DNA of 64,000 nt from DASSQJ01 sp963772645 (GTDB taxonomy: Bacteria; Actinomycetota; Actinomycetes; Actinomycetales; Dermatophilaceae): assembly GCA_963772645.1 (NCBI GenBank), contig CAVYYD010000007.1, positions 372,001 through 436,000 on the forward strand, written 5' to 3'. Shown in pieces: positions 26,760 to 38,114 of this stretch. Positions within the stretch are counted from its first letter, which is position 1. Every line of letters begins with the position of its first letter. The translations under genes and the position numbers were made by a program. A model generated the notes under the pieces. It had not been told where the DNA came from, did not search any database, and was given only the letters and a program-made list of their open reading frames with translations.

Positions 26760-27574
26760 CCGTCACCGAGAGCACCCAGAGCGGCCAGGCGGGCGGCGGG
26801 GCGACCGTCCTGCGGGCCTCCAACGTCACGATGCGTTTCGGCGGCCTCACCGCCGTCGACGACGTGAGCATGGAGGTCCGCGAGGGCGAGATCGTCGGCC
26901 TCATCGGGCCGAACGGGGCAGGGAAGACGACGTTCTTCAACTGCCTCACCGGCATGTACATCCCCACCGAGGGCACGGTGACGCTCAACGGCGCCACCCT
27001 GCCGCCCAAGCCGCTCAAGGTGGTGCGGGCCGGGATGGCCCGGACGTTCCAGAACATCCGGCTCTTCGCGAACATGACCGCCCTCGAGAACGTCATGGTC
27101 GGCCGGTACTGCCGGACCTCGTCGATGGCGCTCACCTCGATCCTGCGCGGCCCGAAGTTCCGCAAGGAGGAGGAGGCGACGACCGCCCGCGCCCACGAGC
27201 TGCTCGACTACGTCGGCCTCGCCGGCTCCGCCGAGCACCTCGCCCGCAACCTTCCCTACGGCGACCAGCGGCGGCTCGAGATCGCCCGCGCCCTGGCCAC
27301 CGATCCGCAGCTGCTGCTCCTCGACGAGCCGACCGCGGGGATGAACCCGCGGGAGACCGAGGAGACGATGCACCTGATCTTCAAGATCCGGGACAGCGGC
27401 CTCGCCGTCGTCGTCATCGAGCACGACATGCGCTTCATCTTCAACCTCTGCGACCGCGTGCTCTGCCTCGTCCGGGGTTCGGTGCTCGTCCAGGGCACCC
27501 CCGGCGAGGTGCAGTCCGACCCGCGGGTCATCGAGGCGTACATCGGCGGCGACGACTCGGAGGAGGACGCGTGA
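26756..27574 (+). CDS. livG: Branched-chain amino-acid ABC transporter ATPase LivG
   Basis: One of two ATP-binding subunits. The 272-residue protein has Walker A GPNGAGKTT, RTFQNIRLFANMTALENV in the Q-loop region, the LivG-type signature YGDQRRLEIARAL in place of LSGGQ, Walker B LLLLDEPTAGMNP and the switch histidine in VVIEHDMRF. The C-terminal PGEVQSDPRVIEAYIGG is the usual family tail. The GTG overlaps the livM stop and its stop overlaps livF, so the four genes are translationally coupled. Confidence 0.95.
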   Translation: MTVTESTQSGQAGGGATVLRASNVTMRFGGLTAVDDVSMEVREGEIVGLIGPNGAGKTTFFNCLTGMYIPTEGTVTLNGATLPPKPLKVVRAGMARTFQNIRLFANMTALENVMVGRYCRTSSMALTSILRGPKFRKEEEATTARAHELLDYVGLAGSAEHLARNLPYGDQRRLEIARALATDPQLLLLDEPTAGMNPRETEETMHLIFKIRDSGLAVVVIEHDMRFIFNLCDRVLCLVRGSVLVQGTPGEVQSDPRVIEAYIGGDDSEEDA

Positions 27575-28284
27575 GCGCCATGCTGGAGGTCAAGGACCTC
27601 GAGGTCGCCTACGGCAAGATCAAGGCCGTCAAGGGCATCAGCTTCACGGTCGAGGAGGGCGAGGTCGTCTCGCTCATCGGGACCAACGGGGCCGGCAAGA
27701 CGACGACGCTGCGCACCATCTCCGGGCTGCTGCACCCGACCAGCGGGTCGATCACCTTCAAGGGCGAGGACCTCACCAAGGTGCCGGCCCACCAGATCGT
27801 CCAGCTCGGGCTGGCCCACTCCCCCGAGGGCCGGCGCATCTTCCCGAAGCTGACCGTCGAGGAGAACCTCATGCTCGGCGCCTTCGCGCGCCGGGACCGC
27901 GGGGTGCGGGACGACCTCGCGGCGGCCTACGCCCTGTTCCCGATCCTGCAGGAGCGGCGCACCCAGCCGGCGGGCACGTTCTCCGGCGGCGAGCAGCAGA
28001 TGCTCGCCATGGGCCGGGCGATGATGAGCCGCCCGCAGCTGCTGATGCTCGACGAGCCGTCGATGGGACTGTCGCCGATCATGATGAAGCGGATCATGAC
28101 GACGGTGACCACCCTGCAGCAGCAGGGCACGACCATCCTGCTCGTCGAGCAGAACGCCCAGGCCGCCCTCAAGCGGGCGACCAAGGGCTACGTCCTCGAG
28201 GTCGGCACCATCGTGCTCTCCGGCACCGGTGAGGAGCTCCTCGCCAGCGACGACGTCCGCAAGGCCTACCTCGGGGAGGACTGA
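27571..28284 (+). CDS. livF: Branched-chain amino-acid ABC transporter ATPase LivF
   Basis: Second ATP-binding subunit; 237 residues. It has the LivF features MLEVKDLEVAYGKIKAVKGISF, Walker A GTNGAGKTT, LAHSPEGRRIFPKLTVEENL, signature FSGGEQQMLAMGRAM, Walker B LLMLDEPSMGLSP and switch histidine position replaced by Gln in LLVEQNAQ, which is normal in LivF. The GTG at 27571 overlaps livG; an internal ATG at 27580 is an alternative. It is the last gene of the importer and converges on uvrA 14 bases away. Confidence 0.95.
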   Translation: MSAMLEVKDLEVAYGKIKAVKGISFTVEEGEVVSLIGTNGAGKTTTLRTISGLLHPTSGSITFKGEDLTKVPAHQIVQLGLAHSPEGRRIFPKLTVEENLMLGAFARRDRGVRDDLAAAYALFPILQERRTQPAGTFSGGEQQMLAMGRAMMSRPQLLMLDEPSMGLSPIMMKRIMTTVTTLQQQGTTILLVEQNAQAALKRATKGYVLEVGTIVLSGTGEELLASDDVRKAYLGED

Positions 28285-28298
28285 CCCCCGGTCCGCCG

Positions 28299-31241
<2,943 letters not shown>

Positions 31242-31248
31242 GCCGGAC

Positions 31249-31254
31249 ATGCTA
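31249..31254 (-). promoter_or_regulatory. -10-like box TAGCAT of uvrA
   Basis: TAGCAT on the minus strand lies 7 bases before GTG 31241. It faces away from the GH15 box at 31297-31302, with 42 bases between them. No LexA-type CGAAC palindrome was seen in the gap. Confidence 0.5.
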
Positions 31255-31296
31255 GGTGGGTCCACCGACACCCATCGAATCCCCAGACAGGGGGAC

Positions 31297-31302
31297 TAGG
31301 TT
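31297..31302 (+). promoter_or_regulatory. -10-like box TAGGTT of the GH15 gene
   Basis: TAGGTT ends 7 bases before GTG 31310, consistent with a leaderless transcript. A GCGAGGG stretch lies between but is too close to the GTG to be a normal ribosome-binding site. Confidence 0.5.
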
Positions 31303-31309
31303 GCGAGGG

Positions 31310-33106
31310 GTGAGTACGCCGATCGCCGAGTACGCCATCCTGGGGGACACCGAGCGGGCGGCACTGGTCAGCCGGTCCGGGTCCGTCGACTGGCTCTGCC
31401 TCCCGAGGTTCGACTCGCACGCGTGCTTCGCCGCGCTGCTCGGCACGCCCGACCACGGCCGCTGGCTCATCGGGCCGGTGGGCAAGGCGCAGACCACCCG
31501 GTCCTACCGGGGGGACAGCTTCGTCCTCGACACGGTCCACTCCACCCGCACCGGCACGGTCCGGGTCACCGACGTGATGCCGTTCGGCGACGGCCGCTCC
31601 GACCTCGTCCGTATCGTCGAGGGGCTCGACGGCACGGTCGAGATGGAGCACGAGTGGGTCGTCCGGCTCGGCTACGGCAAGGTGCTGCCGTGGGTCTCGC
31701 GGACGCACGACGAGGAGGGCCGCGACGTCATCCGGGCGATCGCCGGGCCGGACATGCTCGTGCTGCGCGGCGACCGCCTGCCCGAGCCGGAGGACCACCG
31801 CCACCGCGACCGCTTCCACGTCGCGGCCGGTCAGCGGCTGACCTTCTCGACGACGTGGGTGCCGTCGTGGAACCCGCTCCCCGAGCGGCTCGACGTCGAC
31901 GAGCGGGTCGACCACACCGTCCGGACCTTCTCGGAGTGGGCCGCGCGGCACGGGCACCGCGGCCCCTACCGGGACGTCGTCACCCGCTCGCTGCTCGTGC
32001 TTCGGCTGCTCACCGACGAGCTGCGCGGCGGCATCGTCGCGGCTCCGACGACGAGCCTGCCCGAGGACGTCGGCGGCAGCCGCAACTGGGACTACCGCTA
32101 CTGCTGGCTGCGTGACGCCTCGCTCACCCTCGAGGCGCTGCTCGACAGCGGCTACCTCGAGGAGACCCGGCTCTGGCGCGACTGGCTCGTGCGGGCCCTC
32201 GCCGGGGACCCGAGCGACCTGCAGATCATGTACGCCGTCGACGGCGGCCGCGAGCTCCCGGAGCGCGAGCTCGACCACCTGCCGGGGTGGGAGGGCTCCC
32301 GGCCGGTGCGGATCGGCAACGCGGCGGTGGACCAGACCCAGAGCGACGTCCTCGGCGAGGTGATGATCGCGCTCGACAAGGCCCGGCGGATGGGCCTGGC
32401 CGAGTCGCACGAGTCGTGGGAGGTCCAGCGGGCCCTCGTCGACGACCTCGCGAAGCACTGGCAGGAGAAGGACAACGGTCTCTGGGAGATCCGCGGCCCG
32501 GAGCGGCACTTCACCCACTCCCGGGTCATGGTCTGGGCCGCGTTCGACCGCGCCGTGCGGGCCGTCGAGGAGGACGGCCTGCCGGGGGACGCCGACCGGT
32601 GGCGGACGCTGCGGGACAAGGTGCACCGCGAGGTCCTGCGCCGGGGGTTCGACAAGGAGCGCGGCACCTTCACCCAGCACTACGACACCAAGGACGTCGA
32701 CGCCGCCCTGCTGCTCATCCCGACCGTGGGGTTCCTCCCCTACGACGACGAGCGGTTCCTCGGGACGGTGCGGGCGGTCGAGGAGGACCTGCTCCGGGAC
32801 GGCTTCGTCCTGCGGTACCGCACGGCGACCGGCGTCGACGGCCTGTCGGGCGCCGAGAACGCGTTCCTCGCCTGCTCCTGGTGGCTCGTCGAGGCCTACG
32901 CGCGCTGCGGCCGGCTCGACGACGCCCGGGAGCTGATGGAGCGCCTGATCGGGGTCCTCAACGACGTCGGGCTGGCTTCCGAGGAGTACGACCCGGCGAC
33001 CGGCCGGCTGGTCGGGAACTTCCCGCAGGCCTTCTCCCACCTCGCGCTGGTCGGTGCCGCCCAGGCCCTGATGGAGGGTGGCGACCCGACCGGTCGGCGG
33101 GAGTAG
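31310..33106 (+). CDS. Glycoside hydrolase family 15 protein (trehalase/glucoamylase-like)
   Basis: Cytosolic GH15 enzyme of 598 residues, no signal peptide. An N-terminal beta-rich domain (to about 230, beginning STPIAEYAILGDTERAALV) precedes the alpha/alpha barrel. Conserved barrel motifs are SRNWDYRYCWLRDA (from S257), NAAVDQTQSDVLGE (337-350) and SEEYDPATGRLVGNFPQAFSH (from 557); acidic residues E350 and E558/E559 are the likely catalytic pair by analogy. Mycobacterial members of this group act as trehalases, so trehalose is the first guess, but glucoamylase or oligosaccharide activity is possible. A leaderless start at GTG 31310 is suggested. Confidence 0.88.
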   Translation: MSTPIAEYAILGDTERAALVSRSGSVDWLCLPRFDSHACFAALLGTPDHGRWLIGPVGKAQTTRSYRGDSFVLDTVHSTRTGTVRVTDVMPFGDGRSDLVRIVEGLDGTVEMEHEWVVRLGYGKVLPWVSRTHDEEGRDVIRAIAGPDMLVLRGDRLPEPEDHRHRDRFHVAAGQRLTFSTTWVPSWNPLPERLDVDERVDHTVRTFSEWAARHGHRGPYRDVVTRSLLVLRLLTDELRGGIVAAPTTSLPEDVGGSRNWDYRYCWLRDASLTLEALLDSGYLEETRLWRDWLVRALAGDPSDLQIMYAVDGGRELPERELDHLPGWEGSRPVRIGNAAVDQTQSDVLGEVMIALDKARRMGLAESHESWEVQRALVDDLAKHWQEKDNGLWEIRGPERHFTHSRVMVWAAFDRAVRAVEEDGLPGDADRWRTLRDKVHREVLRRGFDKERGTFTQHYDTKDVDAALLLIPTVGFLPYDDERFLGTVRAVEEDLLRDGFVLRYRTATGVDGLSGAENAFLACSWWLVEAYARCGRLDDARELMERLIGVLNDVGLASEEYDPATGRLVGNFPQAFSHLALVGAAQALMEGGDPTGRRE

Positions 33107-33109
33107 CGT
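33104..33109 (+). promoter_or_regulatory. -10-like box TAGCGT of the MPI-like gene
   Basis: TAGCGT overlaps the GH15 stop codon (TAG 33104-33106) and ends 7 bases before GTG 33117. A separate leaderless transcript for the three-gene cassette downstream is suggested. Confidence 0.45.
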
Positions 33110-33116
33110 CGGGCCG

Positions 33117-33815
33117 GTGAGCACCCCAGCACCCGACCTCCTCGCCGCCCTCGACCGGCACACCGCCCGCCTCGGACGGACCTTGGCGCGGCTCGACCCC
33201 GACGTGGGCGCACCGACCCTGTGCACGGGCTGGACCCGCGGCCACGTGCTCAGCCACCTGGCCCGCAACGCCGACGGCATCGCGGCCCTCGTCCGGGCCG
33301 CCGTCGACGACACCGGCGAGACGATGTACGCCTCCCCCGAGATGCGCGACGCCGACATCGACGAGGGTGCGGGGCGGGACCTGGCGACCCAGGCGGTGGA
33401 CGTCGCGGAGAGCGCCGAGCGGGTCGACGCCGAGCTGCGGCGGCTGCGACCCGAGCACGCCGAGACCCGGCTGGAGCGGGTGCCGGGGGTGCGCTTCATC
33501 CCCGCCCGGCACCTGCCGTTCATGCGGTTGCGCGAGGTGGTCTACCACCACGTCGACCTCCGGGCCGGCTTCGGGTTCGACGACGTCGAGCCCGAGCTGC
33601 TGGTGGTCTTCCTCGAGGACGAGGTCAAGCGGCTGCGCCGCTGCGACCCCGCCCCGGACCTGACGATCCGCACCGCCGAGGGCGACGAGTGGACCGTCGG
33701 CCTGGGCAGCACGGAGGTCTCCGGGGGACGGGCCGCCGTCCTCGGCTGGCTCGCCCGCGGGCTCACCGAGGGCGTCGCGGCCGACCCGCTGCCCCAGCTG
33801 CCGGAGGGACGATGA
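33117..33815 (+). CDS. Maleylpyruvate isomerase-like mycothiol-dependent enzyme (DinB fold)
   Basis: A 232-residue cytosolic protein with the N-terminal four-helix DinB/mycothiol maleylpyruvate isomerase domain: CTGWTRGHVLSHLARNADG, where H47 corresponds to the first metal-binding histidine, and LREVVYHHVDLRAGFG carrying the other histidines. A C-terminal SCP2-like part follows from about residue 165 (DLTIRTAEGDEWTVGL). Members use mycothiol for isomerisation, thiol transfer or detoxification. No gentisate-pathway genes are nearby, so maleylpyruvate need not be the substrate. It is coupled by four-base overlap to a metallo-beta-lactamase-fold gene, hinting at thiol-conjugate metabolism. Confidence 0.8.
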   Translation: MSTPAPDLLAALDRHTARLGRTLARLDPDVGAPTLCTGWTRGHVLSHLARNADGIAALVRAAVDDTGETMYASPEMRDADIDEGAGRDLATQAVDVAESAERVDAELRRLRPEHAETRLERVPGVRFIPARHLPFMRLREVVYHHVDLRAGFGFDDVEPELLVVFLEDEVKRLRRCDPAPDLTIRTAEGDEWTVGLGSTEVSGGRAAVLGWLARGLTEGVAADPLPQLPEGR

Positions 33816-34480
33816 CCGCGGCCTACACCGGACACGTCGAGCCCGGCGGGCCCACCGACGTCCGCGAGCTCGCCGCCGCGACCATCCGCAAGGTCGCCGT
33901 GTCGCAGATGCACAACAACGTCTACCTCCTGACCTGCCACGCCACCGGTGAGCAGCTGATGGTCGACGCCGCCGACGACGTGCCGCGCTGCCTCGCCCTC
34001 GTCGCGGAGGGCACCGGCCGGCTCGACCACCTGGTGACCACCCACCAGCACTGGGACCACGTCCGCGCCCTCGCGCGGGTCGCCGCGGAGACCGGGGCGC
34101 GCACCTACGCGGGCGCCGACGACGCCGACGCGCTGCCGGTCGCCCCGGACGTCAGGCTCCACGACGGCGACAGCCTGCGGGTCGGGGCCCTCGTCCTCGA
34201 CGTCATCCACCTGCGGGGCCACACCCCAGGCTCGGTCGCCCTCGCCTGGGCCGACCCGGACGGCGGCACGCACCTGTTCACCGGCGACTCGCTCTTCCCC
34301 GGTGGGGTCGGCAACACCAAGCGGCCCGAACAGAGCTTCGCCTCGCTCTACGCCGACGTCACCGAGCGGATCTTCGGGCGCTACGACGACGACACGTGGT
34401 TCTACCCCGGGCACGGGGACGACTCGACGCTCGGAGCCGAGCGCCCGCAGCTGCAGGAGTGGCGCGAGCGTGGCTGGTGA
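33812..34480 (+). CDS. Metallo-beta-lactamase-fold hydrolase (glyoxalase II-like)
   Basis: A 222-residue cytosolic hydrolase with the metal-binding motif THQHWDH (H78, H80, D82, H83), LRGHTPGSVAL, FTGDSLFPGGVGNT and YPGHGDDSTLG, giving the full two-metal site of glyoxalase II-type proteins. The natural substrate is likely a thioester or similar conjugate. The overlapping mycothiol-enzyme gene upstream makes a mycothiol thioester a reasonable guess, not a demonstrated one. A related gene lies beside uvrA in M. tuberculosis, as I recall. The ATG overlaps the upstream stop and its stop overlaps the next gene. Confidence 0.85.
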   Translation: MTAAYTGHVEPGGPTDVRELAAATIRKVAVSQMHNNVYLLTCHATGEQLMVDAADDVPRCLALVAEGTGRLDHLVTTHQHWDHVRALARVAAETGARTYAGADDADALPVAPDVRLHDGDSLRVGALVLDVIHLRGHTPGSVALAWADPDGGTHLFTGDSLFPGGVGNTKRPEQSFASLYADVTERIFGRYDDDTWFYPGHGDDSTLGAERPQLQEWRERGW

Positions 34481-36081
34481 CCGAGCCCGGGACGGCCGGC
34501 ACCCGGCGGACGAGCCCCGCGCTCGACCGCTGGCGGCGCTCCGACGCGGTCCGGCGCTACCTGCCGCCGCCGACGCCCGACTGCCCCGTCTTCTGGGGCG
34601 ACTCGCCGTGGGTGCCGCTCGTCGACGGGGTCGACTACTTCGGTGAGGTGGCGGCGCTGCTGGACCGGGTCGGCGCGGGCGACGCGGTGCTCGTCGCCGG
34701 GCTGCAGGTCTCGCCCGACGTCGACCTGCACGGCCGTGCGGACGGCGAGCCGGGGTACCGGCCGCTCGCCGACGTCCTCGCCGAGAAGGCCCACGACGGC
34801 GCCGACGTGCGGGTGATCCTCTCCGGCGGGCTGCTCACCGGAGGGCTGTCGTGGCTGCCGGTGGGGCCGTTCCGGGCGAACGTCGAGGCGGCCCGACGGA
34901 TGCGGGCGTGGGTGCCGTCGACCCGTGACACGAGCCGAGCGCCGCTGCGCGACCGGGTGCTGCTCGACTGGTCGGGGGCGCTCATCGGGTCGAACCACCA
35001 GAAGATCGTCGTGGTCCGCACCGGGGAGGACCTCACCGCGCTCGTCGGCGGGCTCGACCTCGCCGGGAACCGGTTCGACGCCGCCCCGCACGACCGGCTG
35101 CGCCTGGGTGACCGGCGGTGGGGGTGGCACGACGCCGCGGTCCGGCTCCGGGGCCCGGCCGCCGAGCGGGTGTGGGAGGTCTACCGCTACCGGTGGGGCG
35201 TCGCCGCCGCCCTCCCCCGCCGCTCCTGGACCCCGTCGACGGGCGGGACCGGCGTGCTCAACCCGCCGCTGCGCCCGCCGACCGTCCCGGCCGCCCCGCC
35301 CCAGGCCGGCCTCGAGACATCCGGCTGCGCGGTCACCGTGGTCCGCTCGTTCAACCCGTGGGCGATCGACAGCATCCGCCTGCTGCGGCGGGTGCGCCGC
35401 ACCGGCCTGCCCGCGGCGGGGGTGCACGAGGTGTTCCACACCCTCGCCGCGGCCATCGACGGCGCCCGCCGCTACGTGTACGTGGAGGACCAGTACCTCA
35501 AGGAGATGCCGGGGGGCGGCTGGCGCCACACCCTCTACGGGCCGCTGCGACGCGCCGCCCGCCGGGGGGTCCGGGTGGTCCTCGTGGGGTCGGGGCGGCG
35601 CGACCCCGCGGACCGCGGCCGCAGCGAGCTCGCCCCGGTGCTCACCCGCGACCTGCGGTGGCGGGTGGTCGCCCGGCTGCCCCGCTCGGCCCGGAGGAAC
35701 GTCGTCATGTACCGGGTCCGCGACCTCACCGTCCACAGCAAGGTCGTCCTCGTCGACGACGTGTTCGCGTGCATCGGATCGGCGAACTTCTTCGGCCGCT
35801 CGATGGTCGGCACCGACACCGAGCTCTCGAGCGCGCTCGTCAGCACCGGCGACGACGTGCGCGACCTGCGGGTCCGGCTCTGGGCCGAGCACCTGCGCAC
35901 CCCGGTCTCCGACGAGCTGCGGCCGGCGCTGGAGGACCTCGACACCGCGCTCGGCGTCTGGCGCCGGGCCTGGCTGCCGCCCGACCGCCCCCGGGACTGC
36001 TGGCTCACCCCGGGGTCGCCACCCGGCTTCGCCCCGGCCGAGCGGGCGCTGGTCCCGGTCCGGTACTCGAGGGCCACGTGA
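34477..36081 (+). CDS. Phospholipase D-like protein with one intact HKD motif
   Basis: A 534-residue protein of the phospholipase D/cardiolipin synthase superfamily with two repeats. The second repeat has a complete active-site motif, HSKVVLVDD followed by IGSANFFGRSM. The first has NHQKIVVVRTGED with GGLDLAGNRFD: the H and K are present but the usual Asp is Arg. No signal peptide or membrane helix is obvious. Catalysis normally needs two HKD motifs, so activity may be altered or use another acid residue. The GTG overlaps the upstream stop by four bases, completing a three-gene cassette. Likely substrate class is a phosphodiester lipid; uncertain. Confidence 0.78.
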   Translation: MTEPGTAGTRRTSPALDRWRRSDAVRRYLPPPTPDCPVFWGDSPWVPLVDGVDYFGEVAALLDRVGAGDAVLVAGLQVSPDVDLHGRADGEPGYRPLADVLAEKAHDGADVRVILSGGLLTGGLSWLPVGPFRANVEAARRMRAWVPSTRDTSRAPLRDRVLLDWSGALIGSNHQKIVVVRTGEDLTALVGGLDLAGNRFDAAPHDRLRLGDRRWGWHDAAVRLRGPAAERVWEVYRYRWGVAAALPRRSWTPSTGGTGVLNPPLRPPTVPAAPPQAGLETSGCAVTVVRSFNPWAIDSIRLLRRVRRTGLPAAGVHEVFHTLAAAIDGARRYVYVEDQYLKEMPGGGWRHTLYGPLRRAARRGVRVVLVGSGRRDPADRGRSELAPVLTRDLRWRVVARLPRSARRNVVMYRVRDLTVHSKVVLVDDVFACIGSANFFGRSMVGTDTELSSALVSTGDDVRDLRVRLWAEHLRTPVSDELRPALEDLDTALGVWRRAWLPPDRPRDCWLTPGSPPGFAPAERALVPVRYSRAT

Positions 36082-36101
36082 GGGCTCGCCCGAGGGCTGG
36101 C

Positions 36102-36107
36102 TAGCCT
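36102..36107 (+). promoter_or_regulatory. -10-like box TAGCCT of the EamA gene
   Basis: TAGCCT ends 6 bases before GTG 36114 and directly abuts the alternative GTG at 36108, favouring 36114 as the leaderless start. Confidence 0.45.
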
Positions 36108-36113
36108 GTGCCG

Positions 36114-36986
36114 GTGACGAGCACCGACCGGGTCCCCGCCCCGCTGCTCGTCCTCGCCGGGATCGTCTCGGTCCAGTTCGGTGGGGCGCTCGCGCAGACC
36201 CTCGTGCCCCAGGTCGGTGCCGGTGGTGCGGTCACGATGCGGCTGTTCTTCGCGACCCTGCTCCTGCTCGCCGTCGTCCGGCCGCGCTGGCGGGGCCACT
36301 CCCGGACGGGGTGGCTCACGGTCGCCGCTTTCGGCGTCGCCCTGGGCCTGATGAACTTCTCGTTCTACGGCTCGCTGGCGCACCTGCCGATCGGCGTCGC
36401 CGTCACCATCGAGTTCCTCGGCCCGCTCACCCTCGCCGCGGCCCTGTCCCGGCGTCTCGTCGACGCGCTGGCGGTGGTCGCCGCCGGGGCCGGGGTCGTC
36501 CTCATCTCCGAGGCGCTGCGGACCCCGGTCGCCGAGCTCGAGTGGCTCGGCATCGGGCTCGCCCTGGCCGCCGGCGCGTTCTGGGCGGCCTACATCGTCC
36601 TCTCCGGACGCACCGGCGCCCTGTTCCCCCGGCTGGAGGGGCTGGCCCTGGCCATGGTCGTCGCCAGCGTCGTCACGCTGCCGTTCGGCCTCGCCAGCGT
36701 CCCGAGCTGGACCCCGGGGATCCTCGCCAAGGGGCTCGGCATCGCGGTGCTCTCATCGGTCCTGCCGTACTCCCTCGAGCTGCTCGCGCTCCGACGCCTC
36801 TCGGCGCAGGTCTTCGGCATCCTGCTCTCCCTGGAGCCGGCGGCGGCCGCGGTCGCCGGGCTGCTCGTGCTGGGCCAGCACCTCGACCCGGTGCAGCTGC
36901 TGGGCATGGCCCTCGTCGTCGCCGCCTCGGCTCTGGTCCTCGGCCTCGGGGCGCGGAAGGACCCGGCGCAGGGCACCGCGACCTGA
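36114..36986 (+). CDS. EamA-family drug/metabolite exporter (RhtA-like)
   Basis: Inner-membrane protein of 290 residues with about ten helices arranged as two EamA repeats. The opening APLLVLAGIVSVQFGGALAQTL and the segments GVAVTIEFLGPLTLAA, GAFWAAYIVLSGRTG, SVLPYSLELLALRRLS and FGILLSLEPAAAAVAGL match the RhtA subgroup that exports threonine and homoserine. The true substrate in this organism is unknown. GTG 36114 fits the spacing to the upstream -10-like box. It converges with the TerC gene 7 bases away. Confidence 0.85.
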   Translation: MTSTDRVPAPLLVLAGIVSVQFGGALAQTLVPQVGAGGAVTMRLFFATLLLLAVVRPRWRGHSRTGWLTVAAFGVALGLMNFSFYGSLAHLPIGVAVTIEFLGPLTLAAALSRRLVDALAVVAAGAGVVLISEALRTPVAELEWLGIGLALAAGAFWAAYIVLSGRTGALFPRLEGLALAMVVASVVTLPFGLASVPSWTPGILAKGLGIAVLSSVLPYSLELLALRRLSAQVFGILLSLEPAAAAVAGLLVLGQHLDPVQLLGMALVVAASALVLGLGARKDPAQGTAT

Positions 36987-36993
36987 GCGCCGG

Positions 36994-38049
36994 TCAGGGC
37001 GCGGCGTCCGGACCGCGGCGTGGCCCGACGGTGTCCCGTGCCTCCTCGGGGTGACGGCGGGTGCGCCAGAGGCTGGCCACCGTGGTGACGCCGAGGATCA
37101 CGACGATGGCGAGCAGCGACACCCAGATCGGTACCTCCGGCACCGCCACCGGCCGGCCGCCGTTGACGAGCGGCAGGTCGTTCTCGTGCAGCGCGTGGAG
37201 GAGCAGCTTGACACCGATGAAGGCGAGCAGGACCGCGAGCCCGAAGCTGAGGTAGACGAGCTTCCGCAGCAGCCCACCGATGAGGAAGTACAGCTGGCGC
37301 AGCCCCATCAGCGCGAAGAGGTTGGCGACCAGGACGATGTACGGCTCGCTGGTCAGCCCGTAGATCGCGGGGATCGAGTCCAGGGCGAAGAGCAGGTCGG
37401 TGGTGCCCAGGGCGAGGATGACGAAGAAGAGCGGCGTCGCGAGCCGCCGGCCGTCGCCGGGGGTGAACAGCCGGGTGCCGTCGAACGCCCGGGTGGCGGG
37501 CAGGCGCCGCTCGACCAGCTGCATGAAGCGGTTCTCGCAGTACTCGTCGTCGTCGCTCTCCCCCTCACGGGCCAGCCGCACGGCCGTGTAGACGAGGAAC
37601 GCCCCGAAGATGTAGAAGATCCAGCTGAAGCTGTTGATCGCCGCGGCCCCGACCGCGATGAAGAGCCCGCGCAGGACGATGGCGATGACGATCCCCACGA
37701 GGAGCGCGAACTGCTGGAGCGCCTCGGGCACCGCGAACCGCGCCATGATCAGGATGAAGATGAACAGGTTGTCGACCGAGAGCGAGTACTCGGTGAGCCA
37801 GCCCGCGAAGAACTCCCCCGCCAGCTGCCCCCCGGCGAGCCACCACATCCCCAGCCCGAACAGCACGGCTGCCCCCACGTAGCACGCCAGGGCGACGAGC
37901 AGCTCGCGGGTCGAGGGACGGTGCGGGCGGCGCCGGATGGCCACGACGTCGAGGGTGAGCACGACGGCCGCCACCCCGATCGTCAGCCACCAGACCCACG
38001 GCGCGAGCTGGAGACCGGCGTCGGCGGCCGAGGCGAGGGCTGGGGGCAC
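36994..38049 (-). CDS. TerC family integral membrane protein
   Basis: A 351-residue polytopic protein with about nine helices. TerC hallmarks are the acidic intramembrane motifs LTEYSLSVDNLFIFILIM and ALGTTDLLFALDSIPAIYGL, each with conserved Asp residues, and the loop with DEYCENRFMQLVERRLPATR before TRLFTPGDGRRLATPL. The family is linked to manganese/metal efflux or metalation of secreted proteins in other bacteria, and to tellurium resistance by name; the role here is inferred only. GTG 38049 is 6 bases from TAGACT, implying a leaderless mRNA. It diverges from ppc. Confidence 0.9.
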   Translation of the reverse strand: MPPALASAADAGLQLAPWVWWLTIGVAAVVLTLDVVAIRRRPHRPSTRELLVALACYVGAAVLFGLGMWWLAGGQLAGEFFAGWLTEYSLSVDNLFIFILIMARFAVPEALQQFALLVGIVIAIVLRGLFIAVGAAAINSFSWIFYIFGAFLVYTAVRLAREGESDDDEYCENRFMQLVERRLPATRAFDGTRLFTPGDGRRLATPLFFVILALGTTDLLFALDSIPAIYGLTSEPYIVLVANLFALMGLRQLYFLIGGLLRKLVYLSFGLAVLLAFIGVKLLLHALHENDLPLVNGGRPVAVPEVPIWVSLLAIVVILGVTTVASLWRTRRHPEEARDTVGPRRGPDAAP

Positions 38050-38055
38050 CGCGTG

Positions 38056-38061
38056 AGTCTA
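38056..38061 (-). promoter_or_regulatory. -10-like box TAGACT of the terC-like gene
   Basis: TAGACT on the minus strand ends 6 bases before GTG 38049. It is divergent from the ppc box at 38103-38108, with 41 bases between. Confidence 0.5.
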
Positions 38062-38102
38062 CCGACGGGCGAACGCCCCCTCGCGCCGTGCGGGAACCAC
38101 CC

Positions 38103-38108
38103 TAGGCT
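38103..38108 (+). promoter_or_regulatory. -10-like box TAGGCT of ppc
   Basis: TAGGCT ends 6 bases before ATG 38115; no ribosome-binding site precedes the ATG. A leaderless transcript is the simplest reading. Confidence 0.5.
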
Positions 38109-38114
38109 GGCCGC

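Noticed and set aside
31242..31309. SOS/LexA box controlling uvrA
   Set aside because: No CGAAC-N4-GTTCG-like palindrome found in the uvrA or uvrB upstream gaps.
38050..38114. A yybP-ykoY manganese riboswitch before the terC-like gene
   Set aside because: The gap is only 65 bases and shared with the divergent ppc promoter, and the transcript appears leaderless, leaving no room for the structure.
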